This document shows positions 1-11,110 of a DNA stretch of 64,000 bases, one piece after another; the first letter of the stretch is position 1; each line of letters starts with the position of its first letter. Source of the stretch: Microvelia longipes (lineage: Eukaryota > Arthropoda > Insecta > Hemiptera > Veliidae); the NCBI GenBank assembly GCA_018340805.1, contig JACMZG010001914.1:20082657-20146656 (forward strand), read 5' to 3'. A program made the translations under genes and the position numbers. Under the pieces are notes generated by a model. The model worked only from the letters and a program-made list of their open reading frames with translations, ran no database searches and had not been told where the DNA came from.

Positions 1-2
1 CG

Positions 3-215
3 GATTATTTCCTTCGGGAATTAAATGGGGCAACTCAGAACCCGGGAGAAAATGTCTTGGCCTTTGCAGACAGGGTTACAGATTTAGGATATAGGGCGGT
101 GCCAAACCCAACAGGGGAAACCAACGAGGCAGTGGTGCTAACTAACAAACATCGAGAAGCCCTTGTTTTGGCGGCATATTTGAATGGCCTAGAGGGAGAC
201 CCGGATTACAGTTAA
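3..215 (+). pseudogene. gag: gag capsid fragment (5' partial)
   Basis: The frame is open from base 3 and ends with TAA at 213-215. It reads like the C-terminal capsid half of a retroelement Gag, including the phrase LAFADRVTDLGYRAV. A second, decayed copy of the same segment occurs near 40930-41100, with LPFSDRVTELGQRAV. The start lies outside the window. The next gag piece starts 21 bases downstream in another frame, so an indel probably separates them. Confidence 0.6.
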
Positions 216-235
216 AATACAATCCACCCACTACC

Positions 236-906
236 ATGACAGAGGCCCGCCAAAAAGCCGCTACTATAGAAAGCGCACATAAGGACAGAGCACAGAGAGG
301 CAATAAATTACCCTTAAAGGCTACTAGGGAGGGAAACTTTAATAAAACCCTCGAAAATCATAATTTTAGGCAACCTCTGGGAAACGCTGGGTACCCCCCC
401 TTAATGGCACCCCTTCCAATAACTAATCCTAACAATACGCCCAGTAGAACATTCTATTCACAGGCTAGAAATCAACCTCAAAATTTCGGTATTAGAGCTC
501 CAACTTACACCCCTACCCCTAGGTATGGGCAAGGGCATGGAAGGATGCCATTTAACCCTAACCTCCGTATACCTAACCCCTTTTCTGGGTTAGGTCACGG
601 CCGATCTTTGGTTCCTAATCAGTATCCGGGTTACCCCTACTATGCCACCCCAACAACCCTTTACAGGACCCCGAAATTCCTTCCCTTCCGGGTCCCCCCT
701 CTAAAAACCAAGGCAAAACTGGGTCCCCATATAGAAACCAGGAAACTGGGTGTTACGTGTGCAACAGCCCAAATCATTTCAAAAGGGAATGTCCAAACAG
801 ATCTTTTGCGAAAAATCAGTTTTCAGGAGGTCCTGGCCCTAGTACATTTAACTCCGTGGGGCCAGCAAAAAACGGTTCAAGGGGGGGTTCCAAAGGACAG
901 CCTTAG
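236..906 (+). pseudogene. gag: gag C-terminal region with CCHC zinc knuckle
   Basis: The first part (236 to about 740) is a Pro/Asn/Tyr/Arg-rich linker. A zinc knuckle of the CX2CX4HX4C type is readable at 751-792 (CYVCNSPNHFKREC), but in a different frame from the ATG at 236, so an indel lies around 690-750. The knuckle frame ends at TAG 904-906. Zinc knuckles bind genomic RNA in Gag nucleocapsid. Errantivirus Gag usually lacks this motif, so element 1 probably belongs to a different gypsy lineage from the two elements downstream. Confidence 0.7.
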
Positions 907-950
907 AAACCCCCCTTGTCATTTCCCCTTTCACCGGTGCGCTAGTCCCT

Positions 951-1229
951 ATGATATGGATCGATCTAAACATAAACAAACAATCGGTACGCCTATTGGT
1001 TGATACAGGGGCTGCGATTTCGGTGCTAACCCAGCCCCTACCAGGTACAAGGGTAGTACCGTCTAGAAAGGCTGCTAGTGGAGTTACGGGAACAACGCTA
1101 CATTTGATAGGAGAACAATGGACTAGTATAGAGGTGGGGGACGGGTACAAGATGTCTCATAAATTTAGTATTGGGGCCGTGCAAGGATGCGAACAGGGGA
1201 TTGTGGGGCTTGACCTTACGACGACTTGA
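951..1229 (+). CDS. pro: retropepsin-type aspartic protease
   Basis: The 92-codon frame holds the retropepsin active-site signature LLVDTGAAISVL near residues 16-27 and a second hydrophobic-Gly segment (GIVGLDL) near the end, as expected for one subunit of the dimeric protease that processes Gag-Pol. It starts 45 bases after the Gag stop in another frame, so in an active relative it was probably made by frameshifting or as part of a joined polyprotein. The ATG at 951 may not be a real start. Confidence 0.8.
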   Translation: MIWIDLNINKQSVRLLVDTGAAISVLTQPLPGTRVVPSRKAASGVTGTTLHLIGEQWTSIEVGDGYKMSHKFSIGAVQGCEQGIVGLDLTTT

Positions 1230-2089
1230 TGCGATAATTTTTTAAAAAACGGTCGAGTTCAATACCCCCTGGACCCCGCGGTTACAAACAAAAACGCGGA
1301 CAAAATTAAATATTAAACCACAACCACGTGAAAGAATTCCCATTAGGGGCGCATTAGGTCATTACGTACCGGAACAGAGGCATACCCAACCCGTCAAACA
1401 AAAACTAAATTTTGTTAAAAATAAGGGTGTTACAGGGAGGAAAAAGGGGAACAAAATATGCGAAAAAGAATGTTTCAATAAGGAGGGTAAAAACACCTCC
1501 TTAAACGATATTATTAACGCCCAAGGCAAGATTAAGGGAAGTACCAAGGAAAATATAAAAACAAGATGGGAAGGAACAAGCAAAGGTTATAATAATAAAC
1601 ATAAGCAAAATAAGGCAAAAACGAGAAGCAAGTGTGGCTTCGATTTGGAAACAGTTCATAGCAGTACTAAGCCGATAAGTACAAACAATCTAAACCCAGG
1701 AGAGTCTGGTAATAAAAAAAATCCAAAAGAAAATTCAAAACTAAGGTACACGAAAAGGGGAAATCTGAATCACAGTGCGACCAAGAATCAAAAAGATATT
1801 GTAGAGGAAACCTCGTGTCAAGAACCGGAGGATTTAATAACGATCTAAAAGGGCAGGCGGAGACTCGGACTGAAACGTTAATAAAGCTCAAAGACAGAAC
1901 TGGGCCTAGGAACCGAATGTTGATGGCTAGGGTCTCGGTTGCTATTATGTACCCCCAAGCTCCGAGGCTATAATCCCTGTAAAACTCCCGCAAACCCATA
2001 AAAATTATTTCTTCGAGCCAAATTACTCTCAGGAGGGGTTAAAATTTGCTAAATCTGTTCACACAGCCTCGGAACCTAAAACTACCTAT
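1230..2089 (+). other. pol spacer between protease and RT, degenerate
   Basis: This 860-base stretch is Lys/Asn-rich low-complexity coding remnant. A 67-codon open frame at 1645-1848 has no recognisable domain. It is probably a diverged protease-RT linker with stops and indels. I see no separate gene. Confidence 0.5.
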
Positions 2090-3030
2090 GTGCGGGTAAT
2101 AAATCTAAACCCGTTTGGTGTTCATTTACAGAAACACACCCCCGTGGGCCAATTTGACCCCGATTTCGAAATTTTAGACCGTATTGATCCGTCCTCAACC
2201 CCCGCCCTGTCCCACACGGAGCTTGACATTAAGTTAAAAGACAAGCTTAAGCACTTGAACAATAAAGACCAGCAAGGCATGATGAGCGTCCTAAACAAGT
2301 ACAGAAATATTTTAAATGGTCAGCTAGACAAAAAGGGTTGTACCTTCCCTGAGGAACATGAAATTATTACCGAAAATGTCCCCCCAATAAAGCAAAGAGC
2401 TTACCGCGTGCCCTATGCCTTGAGGGAAGAGATGAAAAAGCAGGTCCAGGAGTTACTTCAAAATGAAGTGATACGGGAAAGTAAAAGCCCATGGGCCTCA
2501 CCCTGCATATTAGTAAAAAAGAAATCATTGGGAGGTGAGGTAACCTATAGATTTTGTACTGACTTCCGAAAGTTGAATGAGGTTATAAAAACCCCCAATT
2601 ATCCTATCCCGTTGATTCCTGAGATTCTAGACCAATTAGGGCAAATGAGCTTGTATACAAAAATAGATTTAAAGAGTGGATATCACCAAATAAGGATCAA
2701 GGAGGCAGATAAGGAGAAAACCGGTTTTGTAACGCCATTTGGCCAATATGAATATAACCGCTTGCCGTTTGGTTTGAGTTCAGCGCCTAGCTCCTTATGA
2801 ATATAATGGACCATTTGGCAGGGCTGATTGGTGAAACTTGCCTCATTTATCTTGACGATGTGGTGATCCATTCCCGCACAAATTTGGAGAAATTAGACCG
2901 TGTACTAAATAGATTCCAGGAAGTCAATTTAAAGATTAATTTGGAAAAATCGGAATTTGCCCAGGAGGAAATAAATTACTTAGGGCATGTCGTGTCAGCC
3001 GCAGGGATTAAGCCAGACCCGAAAAAGTAA
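2090..3030 (+). pseudogene. pol: reverse transcriptase (frameshifted)
   Basis: The first frame (2090-2800) carries Ty3/gypsy RT landmarks in order: RFCTDFRKLNEVIK, then LYTKIDLKSGYHQI with the first catalytic Asp, then RLPFGLSSAP. It stops at 2798-2800. The second frame (2797-3030) resumes with the catalytic YLDD box near 2848-2860 and NYLGHVVS. The two frames overlap by a few bases, and a small deletion has removed residues just after the LPFGL box. The enzyme would copy the element RNA into DNA. As it stands it is not translatable in one frame. Confidence 0.9.
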
Positions 3031-3713
3031 GCAAAGTTCTGAATTATCCCCGGCCCAGAACCGTAAAGGAGATAAGAGGGTTTTTGGGGCTAGCCGGATG
3101 GTATAGACGATACATAGACCAATTTTCAGCCATCGCTAGACCCTTGACCGAGCTCACCAAGAAATACGCAAAATTTGAGTGGACCGAGGCGGAGGAAGCT
3201 GCTTTCAACACATTAAAGCATGCCCTGTGCAACGAGCCTATCCTTGTGTTGCCAAATTTTGAATTACCCTTCACCCTTACGACCGATGCAAGCGCGTACG
3301 GCCTGGGGGCAATTTTATCACAGGTTAATGAAAAGGGCGAAGACTTACCGCTCGCTTACGGGTCTAGATTGATGAATCACGCTGAATTAAACTATAGTGC
3401 CTTAGAAAGAGAGCTCCTAGCTATAACTTGGGGCATAAAACATTTCCGGTGTTACCTATACGGCAGAAAATTTACATTGAAAACCGACGCGGCAGCGTTG
3501 ATCTGGATGACTAAGGCCCCTGACCCCTCCCCAAGAGTAAGTAGATGGATTTTATTTTTAATGGAACACCAATTTGACATAAAACACGTAGGAGGAAAAA
3601 GTATTTCTCACGTGGATACTCTAAGTAGGATTAATGCCATATTACCAGACTGGACCAGAGCCAAAGTAGCTCTTGCTCAAAAACAAGACCCTGTTTTACA
3701 GATACATAACTAA
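3031..3713 (+). pseudogene. pol: RT connection domain and RNase H
   Basis: The main frame is 3084-3713. GFLGLAGWYRRYI belongs to the RT tail. LTTDASAYGLGAILSQ gives the first catalytic Asp of gypsy-type RNase H, followed by SALERELLAITWGIKHFR with the Glu, and then KTDAAALIW, where the usual TDH is changed to TDA. Residues SISHVDTLSRI correspond to the usual NxxADxLSR box. The frame start is offset from the RT frame by an indel around 3030-3080. Confidence 0.88.
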
Positions 3714-5250
3714 AAACCCGGAGGCTTGTATTGAAGACCAAGATGGTTTGGTATTCTTAAGAGGGGAAAACCCTAAAATCTTGGTGCCAAAAGAACTGAT
3801 ACAAAAAGTTTTGTACAACAGTCATGATATACCCTTGGCGGGACACCCAGGCATCGAGCGTACTAAAGCACTCATATCTCAAAATTATTATTGGCCAGGA
3901 CTAGACACTTCGGTAAAATCTTACGTGCGTAGTTGTGTAACCTGTAATCGCAGTAAAACTCCTCCAGTGATGAGACGACGATTAGGTATGGCCAACACTG
4001 CCGAATTCGTTGGCCAGTATATGTATATAGACATAGTAGGTCCCCTCCCCCTCACACAGGCCGGTCACAAGTATTATTTATCCTCCATCGATGCTTTCTC
4101 GCGCTATGTGGAACTGTGCCCTCTTAGTGACATCACTGCTCCGACCGTAGCAAGGGCTTGTGTTGACCATATATTTTCACGATTTGGTAGCCCGGTACAC
4201 TTAGTCACCGATCAAGGAAGTAATTTTATGAGCGAAGTTTTTAAGCAGGTTTGCAAAATTCTGAACATAAATAAACTCCAAACTACCGCCTACCACCCCC
4301 AAGGAAACATTGAGATAGCACATAAAACTATTAATAAAACTCTATCACATTTTGTTACCAGTGATGGCCGAAATTGGCACAAATACCTACCATTGGTGGC
4401 TGGAGCAATAAATAGTATTCCACACTCTTCTACAAAATTTACCCCAAATTATTTGATGTTCGGTAGAGAGCTGAGGCCAATTTTTGATTGCGATCTATCA
4501 TTTAGATCCGGGGAAACGGCCCTCCCTACCACTCCGTTGGATGAGGCCGTTAGTGCTCTTAAGAATAAATTAGAAACTACATACGCGATAGCCCGGCAAA
4601 ATACATTAAGTTCTCACGAGAAAAACCAGTTTCACTATGATAGGGGAACCGAACCTCACGAATTTAAGGTGGGGGAGTCGGTTTATTTCAAACAAATGGT
4701 TAAGCCCGGCGGCGTCTCAAAGAAATTTTTTAAACCCTGGCATGGACCCTATAAAATTTCCAGGAAGATTTCGGACTGGGTTTATGAGATTGAACTGGGA
4801 CCTGACAGGGCTGTGGTCACTAATATAGACAGGTTAAAACCTATGTACATTAGGGAGCTGGGAACGAAGGTCGCTAACAAAAACAGTAATGTGACTGATA
4901 GTCAGGAAAACGGTAACGAAGACCCAGAGCTAGAAGAAGATACCACCAATGAAACTCCAGTATGCTTACCTACCCCAACTACCCTTATTGAATTGTTACC
5001 CAGGGCTAGGGCTGAAGACGTTGACCCAGTCGTGGAACCCGAGTGTTCAACTCCTACAGAAATATCTGAAATATCTCAAGGCATAGAAGAAATGGATATT
5101 TCCGGTGATGACAGTATAAGTAGCCCCGATAGCCCCGATAAGTCAAGGCACGAACCAGACTCAACCTGGGTACCGGAGGCCCAAGATGAAAGCCTACCAA
5201 TTATTCGGTCCCCATATAACCTTCGAAACCGCTGCAAGAGAAATATATAA
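3673..5250 (+). CDS. int: integrase, full length and open
   Basis: This 525-codon frame is the best preserved gene of element 1. It has an HHCC zinc finger (HPGIERT to CVTCNRSK, near residues 57-95). The DDE core has Asp in YIDIVGPLP, Asp in VTDQGSNF and Glu in the GNIEIAHKT box. A GPY/F-like module follows (KPWHGPYKI, then NIDRLKPMY), with an acidic tail ending in YNLRNRCKRNI. It inserts element cDNA into the genome. It overlaps the RNase H frame by about 40 bases, so the annotated ATG need not be a real start. In the family the protein is cleaved from Gag-Pol. Confidence 0.92.
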   Translation: MLKNKTLFYRYITKNPEACIEDQDGLVFLRGENPKILVPKELIQKVLYNSHDIPLAGHPGIERTKALISQNYYWPGLDTSVKSYVRSCVTCNRSKTPPVMRRRLGMANTAEFVGQYMYIDIVGPLPLTQAGHKYYLSSIDAFSRYVELCPLSDITAPTVARACVDHIFSRFGSPVHLVTDQGSNFMSEVFKQVCKILNINKLQTTAYHPQGNIEIAHKTINKTLSHFVTSDGRNWHKYLPLVAGAINSIPHSSTKFTPNYLMFGRELRPIFDCDLSFRSGETALPTTPLDEAVSALKNKLETTYAIARQNTLSSHEKNQFHYDRGTEPHEFKVGESVYFKQMVKPGGVSKKFFKPWHGPYKISRKISDWVYEIELGPDRAVVTNIDRLKPMYIRELGTKVANKNSNVTDSQENGNEDPELEEDTTNETPVCLPTPTTLIELLPRARAEDVDPVVEPECSTPTEISEISQGIEEMDISGDDSISSPDSPDKSRHEPDSTWVPEAQDESLPIIRSPYNLRNRCKRNI

Positions 5251-7389
5251 CTTAATGAAAAAAAAAATAATAATAACAAATAAATGTACCTGATCACCAA
5301 TCACCGAAAGGAAAAAAAAAAATATGAACGAACATAAAACATACACGTACGATAATTAAAAACAAAGTAAAACAAATAATATAAACGATAATTAAAAAAA
5401 ATAATTATAAACGATAATTATATATTAAAAAAAAAAAAACTAAGGAAATAGGGCCCTAGCTCTCAAGGGTTAAATGGGGAAGGTCTGATCACCCTTCAGT
5501 ACCATAAGGTACCCTTAAAGGGAGCTGTTAACATACCAGTAAAATCAAAAAAATACATAAAAATAAGTATGTATTTATATATGAATTATCGTATATGTAG
5601 TAATATATTTTTGGGTAATTACCATATCGTGGTAGAGGTAATTAGTCAAATATTAAAAAATTAGTAAAATGTTTAAAAAAATAAAAATTAAAACAAAACA
5701 ATTAAGACAAAAAAGTTAAATTAAGCACTTAAATTTAAACTTTTAATAATATAATGGTAATCTTCCGAAATAAGATTACCTGACAATGACTACTAGTAGT
5801 CGTTCCGGCTAATTAAAGAATGGAAACGAGATAAATAAAAATATAGGTAGATGTCAATCAGCTGGTCAAGACAGTACTTAACTACCAGGATAAATAGAAT
5901 CTAATATTTATATTTGTATTATATTATAGTATTTTATTTATAGTATATCATATTTAGACAAGGACGAGGACGATAATTCCTAACAGTATTGAATTCTATT
6001 CATAGAGTAAAATACAAAGCATGAATGCATACTTTACTGGATATCTCATAGTAAAAGCTAGAGTAGAAGGAAATATTAGAGGTTAGTAGTGAGAGTGGAG
6101 GGTCTTGTGAGATATTCCATCTCCTTCTGACCACACGATGCACTATCTTCCCTCGCTCAACCCCTATAAGTCTTTACGCAAATTAAACTACTACCATACA
6201 CTATACTATATGTCTATCTGTACTATATGTCTATCTGCTAATTAACAATAATAATGCCGTTTATTCAAATACCAAACAATTTGCAAAAAAAACATGTCAA
6301 CAACTTAATATTACAGATTTTCCCTTAATATTTTATCAGTCAAAGCCGTGTTTTATCTCGGAATCTGCCGTGTTTATTCGGAAATTTATTTTATCCCAAC
6401 AGAAAAACAAAATAAACTTGTTCTTGTTATGTTTATTCGTGTTGTGTTTTTATTTTGTATTAATGATATGAGTAAATAAATTATACATTTATAATTGTTC
6501 ATTATAAATAATAATAGTTGTCAACGAGTAATAATGATCCAACGGGAAAGGCAAACTGACTTACATACGGCAATATTAAAATAATAAAACATAATAATAA
6601 AATAAATAATAATAATTCTGATGGTATTTATAACACCCTGCCGTTATCTTATCTCGGTACGGAACTCGGTCAAGCTACAGCTGATTGACCTTATTCAATC
6701 CACCAGACTTCAAAGAATTTTATCTAATGTATAAAAAGATAAAGATTTAAAAGGAAAAAATAAACAAACAACTTATCATAGAAATACATATGGAGATCAA
6801 GGCCATACTTATTTATGACAGGGACATTAACCTAGGAATACCCAAAATGGACCACCTTCAAAATAGCAAGGGGTAGCTGCCCACATGGCGGTCACTACAG
6901 GCTTAGAAATTATGTGCACAAATTAACACCCAACTTTAGACAGAACAAACAGCCTTAGGATGACAGCCAGCTGGGTAGAACCCCCAATCTAGTAAGCCAG
7001 CAAGTATTGGCGGGCTACATAACTAAACAAAGTAAATAGTAAAATAGTCACTCACCTATTCCAAGTTGTGTTTCGCGCTCAATAGCCGTCACCGGGGATA
7101 TATTGGAACGGAGGCATATGGGATGTGAGGGATTACAAAAAGGAAATAGGAATATATAACAATACTCCTTAAATAAGGAGCAATAGCAATATAAATAGCA
7201 ATATAATTAAATAGGGTTAACAAATATAATCTATATGTTTAAAAAAAATAAAAATAAAAAAATAGATGAATAAAAGGAAAAACAAAGGTTAAATTATGGT
7301 TATACCACATAGATAAACAGAGAAAGATAAATATATATACAAATATACAATAGATAGAATAGATAGAATAAGGGGAAATTCCAGGAGAA
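5251..7389. other. AT-rich spacer between integrase and the antisense ORF
   Basis: I see no gene here. The stretch is dominated by A-runs and TTA/TAA-rich DNA. A slightly more complex segment around 6050-6180 and another around 6830-7110 have higher GC, but no open frame or repeat that I can name. Confidence 0.5.
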
Positions 7390-7860
7390 CTAGAGGTGTT
7401 GATGGTCGGCGTTTATACAAAAGCGCCGACCCCTCTCAGTCCCGCTTTCGTAGGCATATAAACGGGCGTCCTCGTAGAACTTTATTAGCCCACCACCCGC
7501 CCTCATGTGATAAGTGTAAAAATTTCCGGGTTCCCCGGGGTTGTTCCTGGCCAGGTGATACGTCAAACCTGGCCATTCGTTATAGAGAAGGAAACAGTCC
7601 TCGGTACAAGCCGAGAACACCAACGGATCCAGACCCAGCTCCGCTGGGTGGAACCAATGCCCTAATAAGGGGCACGCTAGGTCACAATCAAAGACCCCCC
7701 GTGGCAGGTCATGGCCGGGCGGAATGCCCGCGTATCTTAAAGACCGGAGCTTTAGGGGGTGGATCACCTCCTCCAGGGGTGCTCCCCTAGTACAATAGGT
7801 GGTCAGAGTTTCACTGCGAAACCACCTAGACATTACTAGTAATAAGAAAGGAAGAAACAA
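7390..7860 (-). CDS. unknown ORF antisense to the retroelement
   Basis: This is a 156-codon minus-strand frame inside a sharply GC-richer island (about 7390-7830) between AT-rich flanks. I do not recognise the protein. It starts with a short hydrophobic run (MFLPFLLLVM), but a second Met at residue 10 may be the real start. It is rich in Pro, Gly, Tyr and His, has six Cys scattered through it, and no membrane segment beyond the N-terminus. It lies between integrase and env of element 1 on the opposite strand. Antisense ORFs are known in some LTR retrotransposons of other hosts, but whether this one is expressed or was captured cannot be told. Confidence 0.45.
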   Translation of the reverse strand: MFLPFLLLVMSRWFRSETLTTYCTRGAPLEEVIHPLKLRSLRYAGIPPGHDLPRGVFDCDLACPLLGHWFHPAELGLDPLVFSACTEDCFLLYNEWPGLTYHLARNNPGEPGNFYTYHMRAGGGLIKFYEDARLYAYESGTERGRRFCINADHQHL

Positions 7861-8606
7861 AAAAAAAGAATTGGTAATAAATGTGATAAAAATAAAGATA
7901 AATAAATAAATATGGATTAATAAAATAGTAAATGTAATAAAGTGTAGGTTAATGGAAAAGGGAGTTGTAAAATTAACGAATAATTAAATACTTAAGGTAT
8001 GGAGTTTAGGCGATTGGTGATCGAAGGGACGTCACGGGCTAAACTTAAGAGTACTCAAATCATGCCCGCTTTTATAAGGCATCCAAGCTCAGGAGATAAA
8101 ATATAAGAAAATGCCTCAAGGAGGGGACCGTCAAGTCTACCCTTTAGTCTTTAACAACTAATCCGTTATCAATTCAATAGGCTTCTCTAGCACGAGGCAA
8201 GAACATGCTTTTGGTCTCTTCTCTGTAGATAATATCAGAGACGTGTGTAACAAAGAATGGATTCATAGACCAGGCTACGAGATAATGTAGTTATCTTAAA
8301 AGATAACTTCGTTAATTACGAGTTGATAATATATAGTTAATAAATAGTTCATAAGTTAAGAGTCTATAGATAAGACTAACACATTCTTTCTCTACGGAAA
8401 GTACGGAGATAAGTAAATAAACACAAAATTCTTTCGTATATGATTCCTCTGAATATATAAAAACCAACTATATTACTATACCGAATAACAAATGTGAAAT
8501 AAATATTAAATATTACCCTTTCCAACTAGAGTTACAATAATACTTCTAGATATTTAAGGGGTGGGTCCTGTTAGGCTCACAACTTTACCCACCTAACTAT
8601 CACTAA
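7861..8606. other. AT-rich region upstream of env
   Basis: No gene is seen. The higher-complexity patch at about 8000-8260 carries no open frame above 60 codons. In frame with env there is a TAA at 8604-8606. Confidence 0.45.
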
Positions 8607-8613
8607 GGGACGG

Positions 8614-8634
8614 CCGTTTGTTTTGTTTGTGCAG
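8614..8634 (+). promoter_or_regulatory. candidate splice acceptor for env
   Basis: A pyrimidine-rich tract (TTTGTTTTGTTTGTGCAG) ends in CAG at 8632-8634, directly before the env frame, which is open from 8607 and has no convincing ATG. Gypsy-type env is normally translated from a spliced subgenomic RNA, so this fits an env acceptor. The donor would be upstream of the window or in the leader. Confidence 0.5.
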
Positions 8635-9161
8635 ATTGGCTAGGGGAAGCAACTCTTGTCTTCCAACAACAAGACCAAATTGCCATTACTGGACAATCCT
8701 GGACAATCGCGTGGAAGTTACCAATAAACAACCTCTTAAACGAGTCACAGACCTTGATTAAACAAACCCTAGAAGTGGGTGGTATACTTAAATATTCCCC
8801 TCATAGTCCATTCTTTCCCCTCTGGCAGACCGAAATACAACACCTCATAGGGTCACTCCAGCATGGGGTTAAACAATTAAAAAAATTACCATTTACCCGC
8901 CGAAACATAGACACCCCCTACCCAAAATTAAGGACCCGTCAACCACGGCAAATTGTTTTAACTCTAGGGGCGGCCCTTGTCGGCGGGCTGACTAGTCAAG
9001 TTTGGTCCCACCTTTTTTCACATGACGATAGTATCTCGCAACACATACACCAGTTTGAAGCCAGTACAGACAGTTTACTTCATATTACCGAATCTCATCT
9101 CACATTAACAAAATTTTTAGAGACTCGAGTCAATCAAACAGAGACTCAACTTTGGACTTAA
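8635..9161 (+). pseudogene. env: env-like glycoprotein, N-terminal part
   Basis: The open frame continues from the splice acceptor to TAA at 9159-9161. It contains a basic stretch (RTRQPRQ), then a Gly/Ala-rich hydrophobic segment (LTLGAALVGGL) resembling a fusion peptide, then a Ser/His/Leu heptad-like region. That order, a basic cleavage-like site followed by a fusion-peptide-like segment and coiled coil, is typical of class I env proteins. The basic site is not a canonical furin motif. The frame breaks at 9152-9161 and continues in another frame. Confidence 0.6.
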
Positions 9162-10513
9162 TATCTACTTTTGAAAGTTATGTAAATTCAAGTGAGCATA
9201 AAATAGCCTCTCTCCAGCACCAAGTTAATCAGTTAATTTTTAATGAAAATGTTTTAGTTTATTTAAGGTCCCTTGCAGTATCGGCTGCGATTTTACGTGA
9301 TGACATTCAGCATGTCATTGCTTTGGTTGACGATGCCATTAAAGGCCAAGCCCCGACACGATCACATTGGTACTCCACAGACCTACAGCAAGTGCTCCTG
9401 TCCATAAATCACAATCTGACAGCGAGCGGACTAGAACTGTTGCTGCCTACCTCAGGCGAAGAATCAACTTTCTTTCAGCTAAGCCAAATTAACCTCATGA
9501 CACAGGAAACCGGCCTCTACGTCTTGCTTAAATTGCCAGTTATTCAACACACCTTGTTATCTACTCTCTACAGAGTGTACGCTTTTCCTTCATACGATAA
9601 TGTTTCACAAGAGACTCTCACTTTTCTACCAGACTACGAGTATTTTTTGGTCACACGCGACCTCACACGTTACGCTGTAATGTCTACTACAGATTTATTG
9701 TACTGCTCTAAGGGCTCACTCCGGCTCTGCCCACCGATAACCAATTTCTTCGATAGAGCACAGCTATCATGTCTTAGCTCTCACTTCTTCAATAGTACTG
9801 GAAAGAACTTGTGCCAACGGGCCATTATGCCTTTAGATTATCCTCCTGTTTGGATCTATGACAATCTTGACCACGCCTGGCTATATAGTGTGGCAATCCC
9901 AACAGCTTTATATGGGACATGCTACAACTCCAAGCAAGCAGTTTTTGCGGCACAGGTGCATAGACAAGGCCGGCTTTATGGTGCTCAGAATTGTTTCTTG
10001 CGAGCAGGCAAAGTAAGTCTGTTGCCACGCACAGTAACCAACAGCGAAGGCCATATCGAATTACAAGAGTTGTATCATCCTATACAAACTATTTTACTAC
10101 CTAACGAAACAAGCGAATGGTTGGACGACAGTTTTTCGCCCTTTCGTACCGCTGCCCTAGACACCCTGCGATCGGAGGCTCAGCGAAGCCACAGGATCGC
10201 ACAGGTTCCCCCGGTCTCAATAGCAGATTTGCTGACCCAGGCACGACAACTGCAAAGTCGCTCACAGGCAATCCACTCCTCCATTAAGTGGACTAGCATA
10301 GGAGCGACTCTTCTTCTTTTCGGAGGACTGGTGGCTCTCAGTCTTGGACTCTGGAGACGACGTCGGCAGCAGAGGCAGCAAGCTGGCCCGGAAATTCTAT
10401 GTACTATACCAAGGGCCCCTGCTTCAATTCCCAGCATTGACCCTTCACTACATCATTTGGCCCCTGTTGTACAGGACCAATATTGGGACATTCATCTGGA
10501 TCCCTCTGCATAG
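9152..10513 (+). pseudogene. env: env-like glycoprotein, C-terminal part with membrane anchor
   Basis: This 453-codon frame overlaps the previous env frame by 10 bases, so a single indel separates them. The body has many Cys and several N-glycosylation sequons. Near residues 376-402 a hydrophobic segment (TLLLFGGLVALSLGLW) is followed by a basic stop-transfer run (RRRRQQRQQ), and a short cytoplasmic tail closes the protein. I could not assign it to the F-like env family of the two downstream elements, and it looks like a different env lineage. Confidence 0.65.
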
Positions 10514-11110
10514 AGCGGGGCTCCAAAACGAGGCGTTCGACTTGCCCTAGAAGGGCTAATTAATTAGTGCTACGTCTCCTCAAAGTGATTTTTTTTTTTG
10601 AATCCAGGAATCCAGGTACTTTTAAATTTGTGATATATGTATACATATAACACACAAAACATAGTTCTATTACATATCACTAACTTTTAAATAAAGATAT
10701 NNNNNNNNNNATAACAAACGTAACCTGGGTTAAATACCTAAATATCACATTTTAAAATATCCTTCCCATAGAATCCCTAGAATCTTGTCGAGATTCAAAT
10801 TCAAATGTAACTTAGATGTAGTTATTGATTTGTTTAACTTTTTGAGGTTTTTGTTTCTTTTTTTTTTGTTATTTGTTATTTTCTTGAGAGGGGTGTTGAA
10901 GTTACAAGAAAATACAGTATTTCATTATTTTGAATTTTCCCGCCTTAGATAGATAAAATCATGTGTTAATAAAATTATATGTTTAACGTTTTGAGGTTAT
11001 CAAGATAAGATGTAACACGTTTTTTTGTTATTAATAAAAAGTACTTTTTCTAATTTTATTCTTTAATTATTTTAAAAATTACCCACACACTTTAATAATC
11101 GGCTTATTAT
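10514..11110. other. AT-rich flank, includes scaffold gap
   Basis: No gene is visible. If element 1 has a 3' LTR it would lie here, but the sequence is interrupted by ten N at 10701-10710 and no partner LTR is inside the window to compare with. Confidence 0.4.
10701..10710. other. assembly gap (10 N)
   Basis: Ten N bases mark a scaffold join of arbitrary length. Sequence on the two sides need not be adjacent in the genome. Confidence 0.98.

Larger units (their letters stand above)
1..10513 (+). mobile_element. Ty3/gypsy retroelement with env-like gene (5' end outside window)
   Basis: The order gag, retropepsin, reverse transcriptase, RNase H, integrase with a GPY/F-like module, then a membrane-anchored env-like protein defines an env-bearing Ty3/gypsy element in plus orientation. 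The 5' LTR lies upstream of the window and I could not recognise a 3' LTR after env before the N gap. Pol is broken by a few frameshifts, while integrase is one long open frame. About 3.4 kb of AT-rich DNA separates integrase from env and carries a GC-rich ORF on the opposite strand. That spacing is unusually long and could include later insertions. Confidence 0.85.

Noticed and set aside
1667..1999. 110-codon minus-strand frame in element 1
   Set aside because: Antisense shadow of the low-complexity pol spacer, with no domain and no compositional island.
4637..4828. 63-codon plus-strand frame inside integrase
   Set aside because: Alternative frame of the well supported integrase.
9825..10437. 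Minus-strand frames opposite env of element 1
   Set aside because: Shadows of the env frame. Codon positions mirror the sense gene.
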